DNA of 64,000 nt from RGIG3013 sp045538935 (GCA_045538935.1 JAZQEI010000003.1:1-64000); one strand, 5' to 3'. Positions 6,554-15,548 are shown, counted from the stretch's first letter. Numbers and translations are program-made. Notes: generated by a model not told the origin, from the letters alone.

Positions 6554-7224
6554 TAAATTTCTTCCTTTCTAACTACAACATTTGTCTGACTCTTAACTAT
6601 GCAGTTTGCAGGATAAACACCGCGCAAGGCAGTTAGCGGATAAACGCTTGTGTTTTTACCGATTACCGTACCCGGATTTATAACACAGCCGCATCCAACA
6701 TCGGCGCCGTCGGCCAATATGCCGCCAATTTTACGAAGACCGGTATTTATGTTTTCTTCCCCGTGTATTACAACGGCCTTACCGTCCGACTTTAAATTAG
6801 AGCAAATCGAGCCTGCGCCCATATGCGCTTTGTTACCCAAAACAGAGTCTCCTACATAATTATAATGCGGAACTTGCACTTTGTCCAGTAAAATACAATT
6901 TTTAAATTCACTTGAGTTTCCCATAACGCAATTACTACCTGTTATAACGTTACCTCTTATATATGCACCGGGGCGAATTTCGGTACCGTGACCTATGATT
7001 GCAGGAGCCTCAATGGTAACATAATCGGCAATTTTTACGTCCTTGCCAACCAAAACACCGGGCTTTAGCTCGGTAAAACCGTCTATTCCGCTCTCTATTA
7101 ACGATACTATTAGCTCTTTAATTTTGGGTAGCATCTCCCACGGATACTCGTTAGAATCAAATAGATTTTTTAAATAAGGTACGTTACACTCATATAGTTC
7201 GCTCGTTTTTACAAGTTTATTCAC
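6553..7224 (-). CDS. Left-handed beta-helix (hexapeptide) protein, GlmU-like
   Basis: 223 residues with repeated [LIV]-G-x4 hexapeptides from about residue 55 to 200 (VLVGKDVKIADYVTI, IGHGTEIRPGAYI, then VIGKNTSVYPL). It is related to the C-terminal acetyltransferase half of GlmU and is often annotated as UDP-GlcNAc pyrophosphorylase-related. It lacks the N-terminal nucleotidyltransferase domain, so it cannot make UDP-GlcNAc alone. Possible roles are an acyl- or nucleotidyl-sugar transferase or a regulator of the neighbouring GlmM. It overlaps the GlmM gene by 8 bp and nagB by 1 bp. Confidence 0.75.
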   Translation of the reverse strand: MNKLVKTSELYECNVPYLKNLFDSNEYPWEMLPKIKELIVSLIESGIDGFTELKPGVLVGKDVKIADYVTIEAPAIIGHGTEIRPGAYIRGNVITGSNCVMGNSSEFKNCILLDKVQVPHYNYVGDSVLGNKAHMGAGSICSNLKSDGKAVVIHGEENINTGLRKIGGILADGADVGCGCVINPGTVIGKNTSVYPLTALRGVYPANCIVKSQTNVVVRKEEI

Positions 7225-8839
7225 AACAGTGACCTCTTTCTTTAATAACCTTGGCTATCATATCGGCATATTCTTCGCAAAGGCTTTGGGTTTCAGCTTC
7301 AATCATAATTCGTATAACCGGCTCTGTACCGCTCTGGCGGAGTAATGCTCTGCCGTTGCCGTTAATAAGCTTTTCAACCGCTTTAAGTTCATCTAAGACA
7401 ACATCATCTTTCATAACGGCATCCTTATCGTTGACCCTAATGTTTACAATGTGTTGAGGATAAAGCATTATGGGCTCTACAAGTTTGCCTAAGGTGGATT
7501 TACGGTCGCACATTTCTTCGGCTAACATAATAGCGGTTAAAATACCGTCACCTGTAGTGGCATACTTCTTTAAAATAATATGACCAGACTGCTCTCCACC
7601 GAGGCTAAAGTTGTTGTTTTGCATAGATTCATATACAAAGCGGTCACCAACCTTAGTTTGTTCACACTCAATGCCTATTTTCTTTAAAGATGCGAAAAAT
7701 CCGCTGTTAGACATAATTGTTGCTACAACTGTATTGCCGTTCAACATCCCCCTCTGCTTTAGACGGTTGGCTAAAATATACATCATTCCGTCGCCGTCTA
7801 CAACGTTGCCGTTTTCATCAACGGCAATACAGCGGTCAGCGTCACCGTCAAAGGCAAAGCCGACGTCTAAGTGCTTTTCTTTTACAAGAGCACAAAGCTT
7901 TTCAATATGAGTAGATCCACAACCGTTGTTAACATTCAAACCATCAGGTTCGGCGCCTATAACTACTGTTTGAGCACCTAAAGCATCAAAAACTGCCTTA
8001 GCTATCATCCACGATGCACCGTTTGCGCAGTCTAAACCTATTTTTAAGTTTTTATAAGAGTTAGATGCTACCGAAATTAAATAACCTACATATCTGTTTC
8101 TGCCCGACGTATAGTCTACAATGCAACCAATTTTTTCGCGGTGAGCAAGAGGTAAATCTTCACCCTGAACACCTAAAACCGCTAAATCACCATCGATATA
8201 CGCTTCTATAAGAGCGGTTGTTTTGTCATCAAGCTTTTCACCGTATTTGTTTATAACCTTAATGCCATTATCATAAAACGGGTTGTGCGATGCAGTAATC
8301 ATAATACCGCAATCAAATTCATCTTGACGTGTAACATACGATACACTCGGCGTGGTGGTAACATGTAGCATATATGCATCAGCACCTGAAGCTGTAATAC
8401 CTGCAACAATAGAATACTCTAACATATAGCTTGAACGGCGTGTATCTTTACCTATTACTATACGAGGCTTATAGCCTGCCTTTTGACAACCCGAAAGTTC
8501 AGAAGAATAATACCATCCCAAAAATCTACCCACTCTGTATGCCTGCATAGAGGTAAGATTACGGTTTGCTTCTCCTCTAAAACCGTCGGTTCCAAAATAT
8601 TTGTTTTTAGCCGGTGCGTCGTTAGTAGTACGGTTAATATTTATTTTGTCATGTAGAAGTTCATCTGCCGAAACATTAAACAATTCGCACATAAGTAAAA
8701 TTTTATCTATTTGAGGTTGTGCTTGATCCATTTCCCACTTAGATACCGACTGACGCGATACCTCCAACTTTTCTGCCAAGGCCTCTTGCGATAATTTTGC
8801 AGCACTGCGTAAATGTGTTATTTTCTCACCAATAGTCAT
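7217..8839 (-). CDS. glmM: XRE-type HTH fused to phosphoglucosamine mutase
   Basis: One continuous 540-residue frame. Residues 1-65 form a Cro/C1-type HTH (GEKITHLRSAAKLSQEAL, then SRQSVSKWE, and a FNVSADELL tail). Residues ~80-540 form a full alpha-D-phosphohexomutase. The mutase has FGTDGFRGE (82-90), the phosphoserine loop ITASHNP with Ser184, the Mg loop DGDADRC (331-337), GGEQSGH, which is typical of GlmM rather than phosphoglucomutase, and RQSGTEP near the end. It interconverts glucosamine 6-phosphate and glucosamine 1-phosphate. An AGGAG site lies before the HTH start, so the fusion is translated as such. The HTH may allow it to bind its own operator, which is inference. Confidence 0.9.
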   Translation of the reverse strand: MTIGEKITHLRSAAKLSQEALAEKLEVSRQSVSKWEMDQAQPQIDKILLMCELFNVSADELLHDKININRTTNDAPAKNKYFGTDGFRGEANRNLTSMQAYRVGRFLGWYYSSELSGCQKAGYKPRIVIGKDTRRSSYMLEYSIVAGITASGADAYMLHVTTTPSVSYVTRQDEFDCGIMITASHNPFYDNGIKVINKYGEKLDDKTTALIEAYIDGDLAVLGVQGEDLPLAHREKIGCIVDYTSGRNRYVGYLISVASNSYKNLKIGLDCANGASWMIAKAVFDALGAQTVVIGAEPDGLNVNNGCGSTHIEKLCALVKEKHLDVGFAFDGDADRCIAVDENGNVVDGDGMMYILANRLKQRGMLNGNTVVATIMSNSGFFASLKKIGIECEQTKVGDRFVYESMQNNNFSLGGEQSGHIILKKYATTGDGILTAIMLAEEMCDRKSTLGKLVEPIMLYPQHIVNIRVNDKDAVMKDDVVLDELKAVEKLINGNGRALLRQSGTEPVIRIMIEAETQSLCEEYADMIAKVIKERGHCCE

Positions 8840-8880
8840 TTGTATTCTCCTAAAAATATATATTAAGGAATTTTGCCTTT

Positions 8881-8950
8881 ATTATACTAACTTATAACTT
8901 TTACTTTTACAAGCAACAAAACATTGAATTTCGCGCAACTATAGGTTGCG
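8881..8950 (-). promoter_or_regulatory. Candidate promoter region and dyad upstream of glmM
   Basis: On the minus strand a TATAAT (complement of 8881-8886) lies about 40 bp before the glmM start; the -35 is weak. Upstream at 8934-8950 is a dyad CGCAAC-TATAG-GTTGCG. It could be an operator for the HTH-GlmM protein or a weak terminator for the AraC gene, although no T run follows it. Confidence 0.4.
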
Positions 8951-9056
8951 AAACTGTGTAGAATTAATATTTTTCGCTAATTTCGTAGGCGAATAATGTT
9001 TATTTTTGCAAATTTTTATTTACATATTTAACGTTATTTTACCCTAATTTAATTTA

Positions 9057-9920
9057 TTAATTCTTGAAATTTATTGGAGATACACCATATATATTTTTAA
9101 AGGCTCTGCTAAAATTATAAGGGGTTGAATATCCTAATTGCTCAGAAATTTGATTTACGGATTTTCCCTCTTTTAAAAGACCTACTGCATATTCCATTTT
9201 TTTAAAATTAAGATGTTCCTTTGGCGTAACAGAATAAGCCTTTTTAAAAATTTTGCAAATGTGAGTATAGGTGTATCCAAAACGCGCCGATAATTCATCT
9301 AATGAACAAATATCAAGAAAATGGGAATCTATATAATTTATAATAGCAGTCAATTTTTGGTTGCCCGATAAATTATCTGCCTTTTTTTCTCCCCCACTTC
9401 TTGCAAGCTTTATTAGTATTGCGGTAATAAGACTGTCTAAGCTGCTTTTTAAAAAGGCAGAATCTATAGACACAAACTCAGAAATTATATCTGAAAAATG
9501 CACCGCAATATTTGCACATGTAACCTTTGGCTCGACTTTAAACTTGCTTTTAATTCGGCAATATAACTCGTTTTTAACACCGTCATTAAAGTTTATTGCA
9601 AGGGTTTGGAATCTGCAACTTTGTCGACTCCAAATGGTATGATAATCGCCTTTAAAAGAAATATAAACCTCACCCTTATTCACCTTTTCTTCTTTAGAAT
9701 TGGTTGCACAAATTAAACCGTTGGTTAGCGGAAATGTTAGCTCTAAGTCACAATATTGCTTATGCCTTTCTATCATAAACTTGTTTCTGTAAAACGACTC
9801 GGCCACCTGAACAACGGTATAATTTTGGGTACTTATGGGCGATATTAACTTGCCTGTATTAAAATCGAAAAATGCGTTTTGAAAGATAAGTGAATCTTCG
9901 TTTTTATAAATATTATTCAT
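9057..9920 (-). CDS. AraC/XylS-family transcriptional regulator
   Basis: 287 residues. The C-terminal ~100 residues contain two HTH motifs (DELSARFGYTYTHICKIFKK, then ISEQLGYSTPYNFSRAFK), ending with the family's GVSPINFK. The N-terminal ~160 residues look like a cupin-type sensor. The gene is divergent from a glycosidase/epimerase pair, with 129 bp between them and an inverted repeat in that gap, so it very likely regulates those genes in response to a sugar. The inducer is unknown. Confidence 0.9.
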   Translation of the reverse strand: MNNIYKNEDSLIFQNAFFDFNTGKLISPISTQNYTVVQVAESFYRNKFMIERHKQYCDLELTFPLTNGLICATNSKEEKVNKGEVYISFKGDYHTIWSRQSCRFQTLAINFNDGVKNELYCRIKSKFKVEPKVTCANIAVHFSDIISEFVSIDSAFLKSSLDSLITAILIKLARSGGEKKADNLSGNQKLTAIINYIDSHFLDICSLDELSARFGYTYTHICKIFKKAYSVTPKEHLNFKKMEYAVGLLKEGKSVNQISEQLGYSTPYNFSRAFKNIYGVSPINFKN

Positions 9921-9944
9921 ATTTGCATTTTATCACACAAAAAA

Positions 9945-9974
9945 TTTTTCGTCAATATTTGATAAGACAAAAAA
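9945..9974. promoter_or_regulatory. Candidate operator between araC-like gene and hydrolase
   Basis: TTTTTCGTC (9945-9953) and GACAAAAAA (9966-9974) form an inverted repeat with one mismatch and a 12-base spacer, midway between the divergent starts. It is a plausible regulator site, by position only. Confidence 0.35.
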
Positions 9975-10049
9975 TGATATTTATTTTATTCCTTTTAGAT
10001 ATTGTTATATTAAAAATATTATGCTACAAATATTGTGGAGAGTGGTAAT

Positions 10050-11513
10050 ATGCAAAAACGTTGGATACTTATAATTGATGAATATTCTAATCTAACAAAA
10101 AAAGCAATAAATATGCTCTGTGGTACTTTTTCAACTTTTTTAGATTATGTTTTACCCGTAAAACTTATAAGTGATATTACCGACGAGCAAATAAAAAACA
10201 ACAATATTTTGGTTGTTGGCAACATAAATACTAACTGCTTGCTTGAAAAATGCTCAGATAACAAAATTATAGATACTCCGACTACAGAGCAAGAGTATTC
10301 TGTTTTTGTGGGAAAAAGCATTTTTAATGAGCAAAATCAAATGATTTTAATTGCAGGTTTCGATGCAGCCGGTTTATTATATGGCTGCGCTGATTTTTGC
10401 AATAAATACTGCTCTGATTTGCTCTTTAGTGACGGCGATATTTGGGACACTAACTTTTTTGAAAAGCCTTTTGATCGTCCGCTTTGCGAGTGGAAAATTA
10501 ACCTTGCGCCCGCTATAAAAACCCGCGCTATTTGGACGTGGGGGCACGTTATTTACGATTACAAAAAATTCTTAGATAATATGGCTAGGTTAAAGCTTAA
10601 TCAAATAGTTATTTGGAACGATGTTGTGCCGCTTAATGCTAACGATATAGTTGAGTATGCTCACTCATTACACATAAAAGTAATATGGGGGTTTGCTTGG
10701 GGGTGGGCCACAAAGTGCGCAAACGTATTAAACCATATTGCCAAAAACGGAACCGATGATTTAAAAAAGCATGTTTTAAACACATATAACTCCCAATACA
10801 AAAACACTAAGGGAGACGGAATATATTTTCAGTCCTTTACCGAGCTTAATGCCGGATCTAAAAAAGGTAAAATGCTAACTCTTACCGTAACACAGCTTGT
10901 AAATGATATTTGCTCTGAGTTGCTTGAGCAAAACCCAAATTTGCATATACAGTTTGGTCTGCACGCTACTTCGGTTAAAAACCATTTAGATATAATTAAA
11001 AATGTAGACGAGCGTATTTATATAGTGTGGGAAGACTGCGGAGCATTTCCGTACAATTATTACCCCAACAATATAACCGATTTTGATAAGACACTGGAAC
11101 TTACAAAAAGACTAGTCTTTTTACGTGGCAAAAACGAAAAATTTGGTGCTGTATTAAAAGGCACGTTAAAGCTAGACTGGAATCATTTTGAACACTTTAA
11201 CGATAGTTATATTTTAGGCGAGCGTTCTAATGAATACATAAGAACAAGACAAATGCAAAAAAATAAAATCTGGAAAATCATTCAAGCTGGCTGGCTAAAA
11301 AATGCAGAGTATTTGCGCAAAGTAGTAAATCTTGCCCACCAAAATGCAAATGAGCCAATTTTTGAAGCTTTAGTAGAAGACGCTATGTTTGAAAATCAAA
11401 TTATGTTCCCCGTAGCACTTTATTCCGAGATTTTATGGACTCCAAACCAAGATATAGAAGTATTAAAAGAACAGGTTGCAAAATACTCTTGCGTTAATTT
11501 TGCTAATATATAA
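10050..11513 (+). CDS. Glycoside hydrolase-like protein (GH20b/GH67N domain plus TIM barrel)
   Basis: 487 residues from ATG 10050, which follows a GGAG 9 bases upstream; an in-frame GTG at 10035 is less likely. The first ~120 residues resemble the alpha/beta domain before the catalytic barrel in GH20 and GH67 enzymes (MILIAGFDAAGLLYGCADF). A barrel then begins with KTRAIWTWGH, FLDNMARLKLNQIVIWND and VIWGFAWGW. No signal peptide is visible, so it acts on small imported sugars. A beta-hexosaminidase or alpha-glucuronidase activity is possible, but I cannot identify the acid/base pair. Paired with an N-acylglucosamine epimerase and an AraC regulator. Confidence 0.65.
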   Translation: MQKRWILIIDEYSNLTKKAINMLCGTFSTFLDYVLPVKLISDITDEQIKNNNILVVGNINTNCLLEKCSDNKIIDTPTTEQEYSVFVGKSIFNEQNQMILIAGFDAAGLLYGCADFCNKYCSDLLFSDGDIWDTNFFEKPFDRPLCEWKINLAPAIKTRAIWTWGHVIYDYKKFLDNMARLKLNQIVIWNDVVPLNANDIVEYAHSLHIKVIWGFAWGWATKCANVLNHIAKNGTDDLKKHVLNTYNSQYKNTKGDGIYFQSFTELNAGSKKGKMLTLTVTQLVNDICSELLEQNPNLHIQFGLHATSVKNHLDIIKNVDERIYIVWEDCGAFPYNYYPNNITDFDKTLELTKRLVFLRGKNEKFGAVLKGTLKLDWNHFEHFNDSYILGERSNEYIRTRQMQKNKIWKIIQAGWLKNAEYLRKVVNLAHQNANEPIFEALVEDAMFENQIMFPVALYSEILWTPNQDIEVLKEQVAKYSCVNFANI

Positions 11514-11523
11514 GGAGAAAACT

Positions 11524-12699
11524 ATGACCGATACATATAATAAATTTAAAAACGAACTTCTTAATTCTTGTGTGCCTTTTTGGCTGAATAATGCAGTAGA
11601 TACCGAGTACGGTGGCATACTGAATTGCCTAGATAAAACCGGTAAGGTTTATTCTGAAGATAAAAGCGTATGGATGCAAGGCAGAGCCGGATGGATGTTT
11701 TCGTACATTTATAATCACATTGACCAAAACGACGAATATTTAAAGCTTGCAAAAAGCTGTATAGATTTTGCTACTAAATATTGCATAGATAAAGACGGCC
11801 GAATGTTCTTTACCGTAACGCGTGACGGCAAACCTTTAAGAAAACGCCGTTACTGGTTTAGCGAAACATTTTATATTATTGCAAATGCCGAGTATTATAT
11901 GGCTACAAAAGACGCCTCTTACCTTAACACCGCAAAAAAATACTTTAACTTTGTATACTCAATTTATAAAAACCCATCTTTAGACCCTTATAAAATAACC
12001 CCTAAATCTTACAGCTCTACCCGCAACGCAAAAACACTTGCAAATCCTATGATTATGCTAAATGTTGCATCTATTATGCGTGATGCAGATACAGTTAATT
12101 TTGACTTTTACGACCAAATTATGACCGAGCTTATATTAGATATTAAATGCTTTTACAAACCAGAATATAATGCTATGTTCGAAAATATTTGCGCAGATAC
12201 AAACGAGGTAATTTTAACATCTGCGCCAATGAGAGTTATAAATCCGGGGCACGATATAGAGTGTTCTTGGTTTTTGCTTGAAGAAGGCATAAAACGTAAC
12301 GACAATGAGCTTATAAATTTTTCAAAAACCGTTTTCGATAATGCTTTTGAGTTCGGTTGGGATAACGAGTTTGGCGGAATTTTATATTTTAAAGACATAT
12401 TAGGTCTGCCGGTTGAAGCCTATGAGCATGATATGAAGCTTTGGTGGCCGCATAATGAGACAATAATTGCATCGTTAATGCTTTACAAGCATACAGGCGA
12501 TAAAAAATATAAAGACATTTTTAATACCGTTTGCGACTGGGCTTTCACACATTTTTCTGATAATGAATTTGGCGAGTGGTTGGGCTACCTTCGTCGCGAC
12601 GGAAAACCCACCGAGCCAGCATGCAAAGGTCACACCTACAAAGGTCCGTTCCACGTAATGCGAATGCTTGCAAAGTGCCTTATATTGCTTAAAGATTAA
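11524..12699 (+). CDS. N-acylglucosamine 2-epimerase family protein
   Basis: 391 residues from ATG 11524, with AAGGAGA just upstream. The (alpha/alpha)6-barrel family signature is clear: VWMQGRAGWMFSYIYN, RRYWFSETFYI, and the two conserved histidine segments NPGHDIECSWFLLEE and KLWWPHNE. The NPGH form is nearer to GlcNAc/ManNAc epimerases than to cellobiose epimerases, but the substrate is inferred. It would interconvert GlcNAc-type and ManNAc-type sugars in the cytoplasm. It starts 10 bp after the hydrolase gene and forms a two-gene operon with it. Confidence 0.85.
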   Translation: MTDTYNKFKNELLNSCVPFWLNNAVDTEYGGILNCLDKTGKVYSEDKSVWMQGRAGWMFSYIYNHIDQNDEYLKLAKSCIDFATKYCIDKDGRMFFTVTRDGKPLRKRRYWFSETFYIIANAEYYMATKDASYLNTAKKYFNFVYSIYKNPSLDPYKITPKSYSSTRNAKTLANPMIMLNVASIMRDADTVNFDFYDQIMTELILDIKCFYKPEYNAMFENICADTNEVILTSAPMRVINPGHDIECSWFLLEEGIKRNDNELINFSKTVFDNAFEFGWDNEFGGILYFKDILGLPVEAYEHDMKLWWPHNETIIASLMLYKHTGDKKYKDIFNTVCDWAFTHFSDNEFGEWLGYLRRDGKPTEPACKGHTYKGPFHVMRMLAKCLILLKD

Positions 12700-12700
12700 C

Positions 12701-12731
12701 AAAAAAGCCGAAGATTACTTCGGCTTTTTTG
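12701..12731 (+). terminator. Terminator of the hydrolase-epimerase operon
   Basis: AAAAAAGCCGAAG pairs with CTTCGGCTTTTTT around ATTA, with a T run. Confidence 0.9.
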
Positions 12732-12740
12732 CGTTTTTAC

Positions 12741-12768
12741 TTGACTTTTTATTTAAAAGAACTATACT
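12741..12768 (+). promoter_or_regulatory. Promoter of the AEC permease gene
   Basis: TTGACT (12741-12746) and TATACT (12763-12768) with a 16-bp spacer, about 40 bp before the start codon. Confidence 0.75.
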
Positions 12769-12808
12769 TATTGTGTTTTAAAAATTATAAAAGGAACGTG
12801 CACAAATA

Positions 12809-13753
12809 ATGGAAGTATTTTTATCAACATTAAATCAAATGGCTTTTTTGCTTATTTTAATTGCATCTGGCTACATAGTATCGCGTCTTAATATTGTAAA
12901 CAACGATGCCGCTACTATTCTCTCAAAGCTTGAAAATAACATTTTTATTCCTGCTCTTATTTTAGGTACATTTATCGATAATTTTACTGTTGAACGTCTT
13001 AGCTCCGCTTGGAAATTCTTCGTTTGCGGAACAATTGTTATTCTTCTGTCTATTCCATTAGCCTATCTTGGCGCACGTCTTTGCACTAAAGATGACTATG
13101 TAAAAAAACTGTTTGTATATAGCCTTACCTTTGCCAACTTTGGTTTTATGGGTAATGCCGTTGTTTTAGCACTGTTCCCCGATATGTTTATGGAATACAT
13201 AATCTTCGTTATTCCGTTTTGGATATTAATTTACGGTTGGGCTGTGCCTACACTTTTAGTTCCATCCGAACACAATTCCGGCAAATTAACAGATAAACTC
13301 AAACCGTTTTTAAACCCTATGTTTATAGCAATTCCAATAGGCGCAGTAATAGGCCTTTGTAAAATTCCAATGCCACAATTTTTAGAATCATCTATTGATT
13401 CTTTGGGTAGTTGTATGTCGCCATTAGCAATGCTGCTAACAGGTATTACCATTGCAAAAATAGACCTTAAAGCCGCATTTAAAAATTTAGAAATTTACAA
13501 GGTAACTTTTTTAAGATTAATTGTTATACCCCTTATTGCAATAATTGTGCTTATGCTCGTAAAACTGCCATACGAAATAGCTCTATGTACAATGTGCGCT
13601 TTATCTATGCCGCTTGGCCTTAATACTATTGTAGTGCCCGGTGCATACGGCAAAGATACATCGGTAGGTGCCGGAATGGCACTTATATCTCATTTACTAT
13701 CGATTGCTACAATTCCGATTATGTTTATGTTGTTTGATTTGCTTGTAAAATAA
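12809..13753 (+). CDS. AEC (auxin efflux carrier) family transporter
   Basis: 314 residues with about ten membrane helices and the AEC pattern: an N-terminal SGYIVSRLNIVNNDA, a central hydrophilic loop near residue 155-170, and a C-terminal half with SPLAMLLTGITIAK. Bacterial members export malate, other dicarboxylates or related anions; the substrate is not decidable here. The gene has its own promoter and terminator and stands alone. Confidence 0.85.
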   Translation: MEVFLSTLNQMAFLLILIASGYIVSRLNIVNNDAATILSKLENNIFIPALILGTFIDNFTVERLSSAWKFFVCGTIVILLSIPLAYLGARLCTKDDYVKKLFVYSLTFANFGFMGNAVVLALFPDMFMEYIIFVIPFWILIYGWAVPTLLVPSEHNSGKLTDKLKPFLNPMFIAIPIGAVIGLCKIPMPQFLESSIDSLGSCMSPLAMLLTGITIAKIDLKAAFKNLEIYKVTFLRLIVIPLIAIIVLMLVKLPYEIALCTMCALSMPLGLNTIVVPGAYGKDTSVGAGMALISHLLSIATIPIMFMLFDLLVK

Positions 13754-13778
13754 TAAATATAGTACAAAAAATTATAAT

Positions 13779-13812
13779 AAAAAAATCTCGCTCAAATGAG
13801 CGAGATTTTTAT
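13779..13812. terminator. Bidirectional terminator (AEC gene / rny)
   Basis: AAAAATCTCGCTC pairs with GAGCGAGATTTTT around AAAT, between convergent genes. Confidence 0.9.
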
Positions 13813-13824
13813 TTTATATTTGTT

Positions 13825-15378
13825 TTATTTTGCGTAGTCAATTGTTCGGTTTTCTCTAATAACGTTAACCTTTATTTGACCTGGATATTCTAGGTCGTTT
13901 TCAATTTGCTGTGCAATATCGTGAGCAAGAATAACCATTTTGTCATCGCTAACAAGTTCAGGCTTAACAACGATTCTAATTTCTCTACCTGCCTGAATTG
14001 CATAAGAGCTATCTACTCCCTCAAAGGAATTGGCGATTTCCTCAAGTTTTTCAAGACGCTTAATGTAGCTTTCAATGTTTTCTCTTCTAGCTCCCGGACG
14101 TGCTGCCGATATAGCATCGGCCGCCTGTACTATACAAGCAATAACAGTCTTAGCCTCAACTTCGCCGTGGTGAGCGTGTATAGCGTGAACAACCGTTTCA
14201 GACTCTTTGTATTTCTTAGCAACCTCAACACCCAAATGAATATGTGTGCCTTCTTGCTCATGGTCAAGAGCCTTACCAATATCGTGCAGTAAACCTGCGC
14301 GTTTAGCAAGATTTACATTTTCACCTAACTCTGCAGCCATAACACCTGCTAAATGGCAAACCTCTAAAGAATGCTTTAGAACATTTTGACCATAGCTTGT
14401 TCTGTAGCGCAAACGGCCAAGCAATTTAACAAGCTCGGGGTGAATATTATGTACTCCTGCCTCTAAAACAGCTCTCTCACCCTCTTGCTTAATTGTAGCC
14501 TCTACCTCAGCCTGAGCCTTAAGTACAGTTTCTTCAATTCTTGCAGGGTGAATTCTGCCGTCTAAAATAAGCTTTTCTAAAGTAAGACGGGCAATCTCGC
14601 GTCTTACGGGATCGAAGCTTGAAAGAGTAATTGCTTCGGGTGTGTCGTCTATAATAAGGTCAACACCGGTTGCAGTTTCTAACGCTCTAATGTTTCTACC
14701 CTCGCGGCCTATAATTCTACCCTTCATTTCGTCGTTGGGTAGCGCCACTACCGAAACGGTAACTTCTGAAGAATGGTCTGCCGCGCAGCGTTGAATTGCG
14801 TGAGAAATAATGTCTTTGGCCTTTGTGTCGGCCTCTTCTTTGCATTGTTGCTCAAACTCAAGTATCTTAACTGCTTTCTGATGTGATAGGGTACCCTCTA
14901 ATTCGTTAAGCAACTGCTGTTTTGCCTGTTCGCTTGAAAAACCCGAAATTTTCTCGAGCATATCGATTTGGCTTTTCTTAATGCGCTCGGTTTCTTCAAG
15001 CCTGTCCTCTACTTCTTTTACCTTTGCGGCAATAGCCTCTTCTTTTTTCTCAAGGTTTTCAAGCTTTTTGTCCATAGACTCTTCTTTTTGTTGGAGTCTG
15101 CGTTCTTGACGCTGTACTTCACTGCGTCTTTCTCTTAAATCACGATCATTTTCTGCTCTAAGCTGATGTATTTCATCTTTAGCTTCTATTAGCATTTCTT
15201 TCTTTTTGGTTTCTGCTAGTTTCATAGTGTCGTTAAGTATGCGTCTTGCTTCTTCTTCAGCAGAGCCAACAGTAGCTTCGGCAACCTTTTTTCTATGCGC
15301 TATACCTGCAAAATAACCAATAACGGCGCAAATAATGGCAATTGCGCCAAAAATTACATAAATAATGATATCGGGCAT
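13825..15378 (-). CDS. rny: Ribonuclease Y
   Basis: 517 residues from the ATG that follows AAGGAGGTG; an earlier GTG lies within that site. Order of parts: one N-terminal membrane helix (~4-24), a long charged coiled coil (~30-190), a KH domain (~210-275, with GRIIGREGRNIRALE), and an HD domain with HDIGKA, then HAHHGE. It is the membrane-bound endoribonuclease that starts mRNA decay in Firmicutes. The gene has its own promoter at 15520-15548 and a long leader. Confidence 0.97.
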   Translation of the reverse strand: MPDIIIYVIFGAIAIICAVIGYFAGIAHRKKVAEATVGSAEEEARRILNDTMKLAETKKKEMLIEAKDEIHQLRAENDRDLRERRSEVQRQERRLQQKEESMDKKLENLEKKEEAIAAKVKEVEDRLEETERIKKSQIDMLEKISGFSSEQAKQQLLNELEGTLSHQKAVKILEFEQQCKEEADTKAKDIISHAIQRCAADHSSEVTVSVVALPNDEMKGRIIGREGRNIRALETATGVDLIIDDTPEAITLSSFDPVRREIARLTLEKLILDGRIHPARIEETVLKAQAEVEATIKQEGERAVLEAGVHNIHPELVKLLGRLRYRTSYGQNVLKHSLEVCHLAGVMAAELGENVNLAKRAGLLHDIGKALDHEQEGTHIHLGVEVAKKYKESETVVHAIHAHHGEVEAKTVIACIVQAADAISAARPGARRENIESYIKRLEKLEEIANSFEGVDSSYAIQAGREIRIVVKPELVSDDKMVILAHDIAQQIENDLEYPGQIKVNVIRENRTIDYAK

Positions 15379-15513
15379 AAAATGCACCTCCTTATATAAA
15401 CTACCGAATTCGAATGCACCTAAAATACATTCCGCAGCCGTATGTTCACCGCGAATATAGATACTTTGCGTTTATCCCGCCAAAGATAAAAACAAAAATG
15501 TACCAAAATATCA
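15379..15513 (-). promoter_or_regulatory. Long, possibly structured 5' leader of rny
   Basis: With the promoter at 15520-15548 the rny transcript starts near 15513, leaving a leader of about 135 bases. It contains short self-complementary words (CTTTG...CAAAG, GAATG...CATTC). No known riboswitch is recognised. The rest of this gap, up to 15620, holds no gene that I can support. Confidence 0.4.
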
Positions 15514-15519
15514 TTTTAC

Positions 15520-15548
15520 ATTTTACCACTACATTTATTGACTGTCAA
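15520..15548 (-). promoter_or_regulatory. Promoter of rny
   Basis: On the minus strand, TTGACA (complement of 15543-15548) and TAAAAT (complement of 15520-15525) are separated by 17 bp. Confidence 0.75.

Noticed and set aside
7611..7914. Plus-strand frames within glmM
   Set aside because: Low-complexity shadow frames of an unambiguous coding region.
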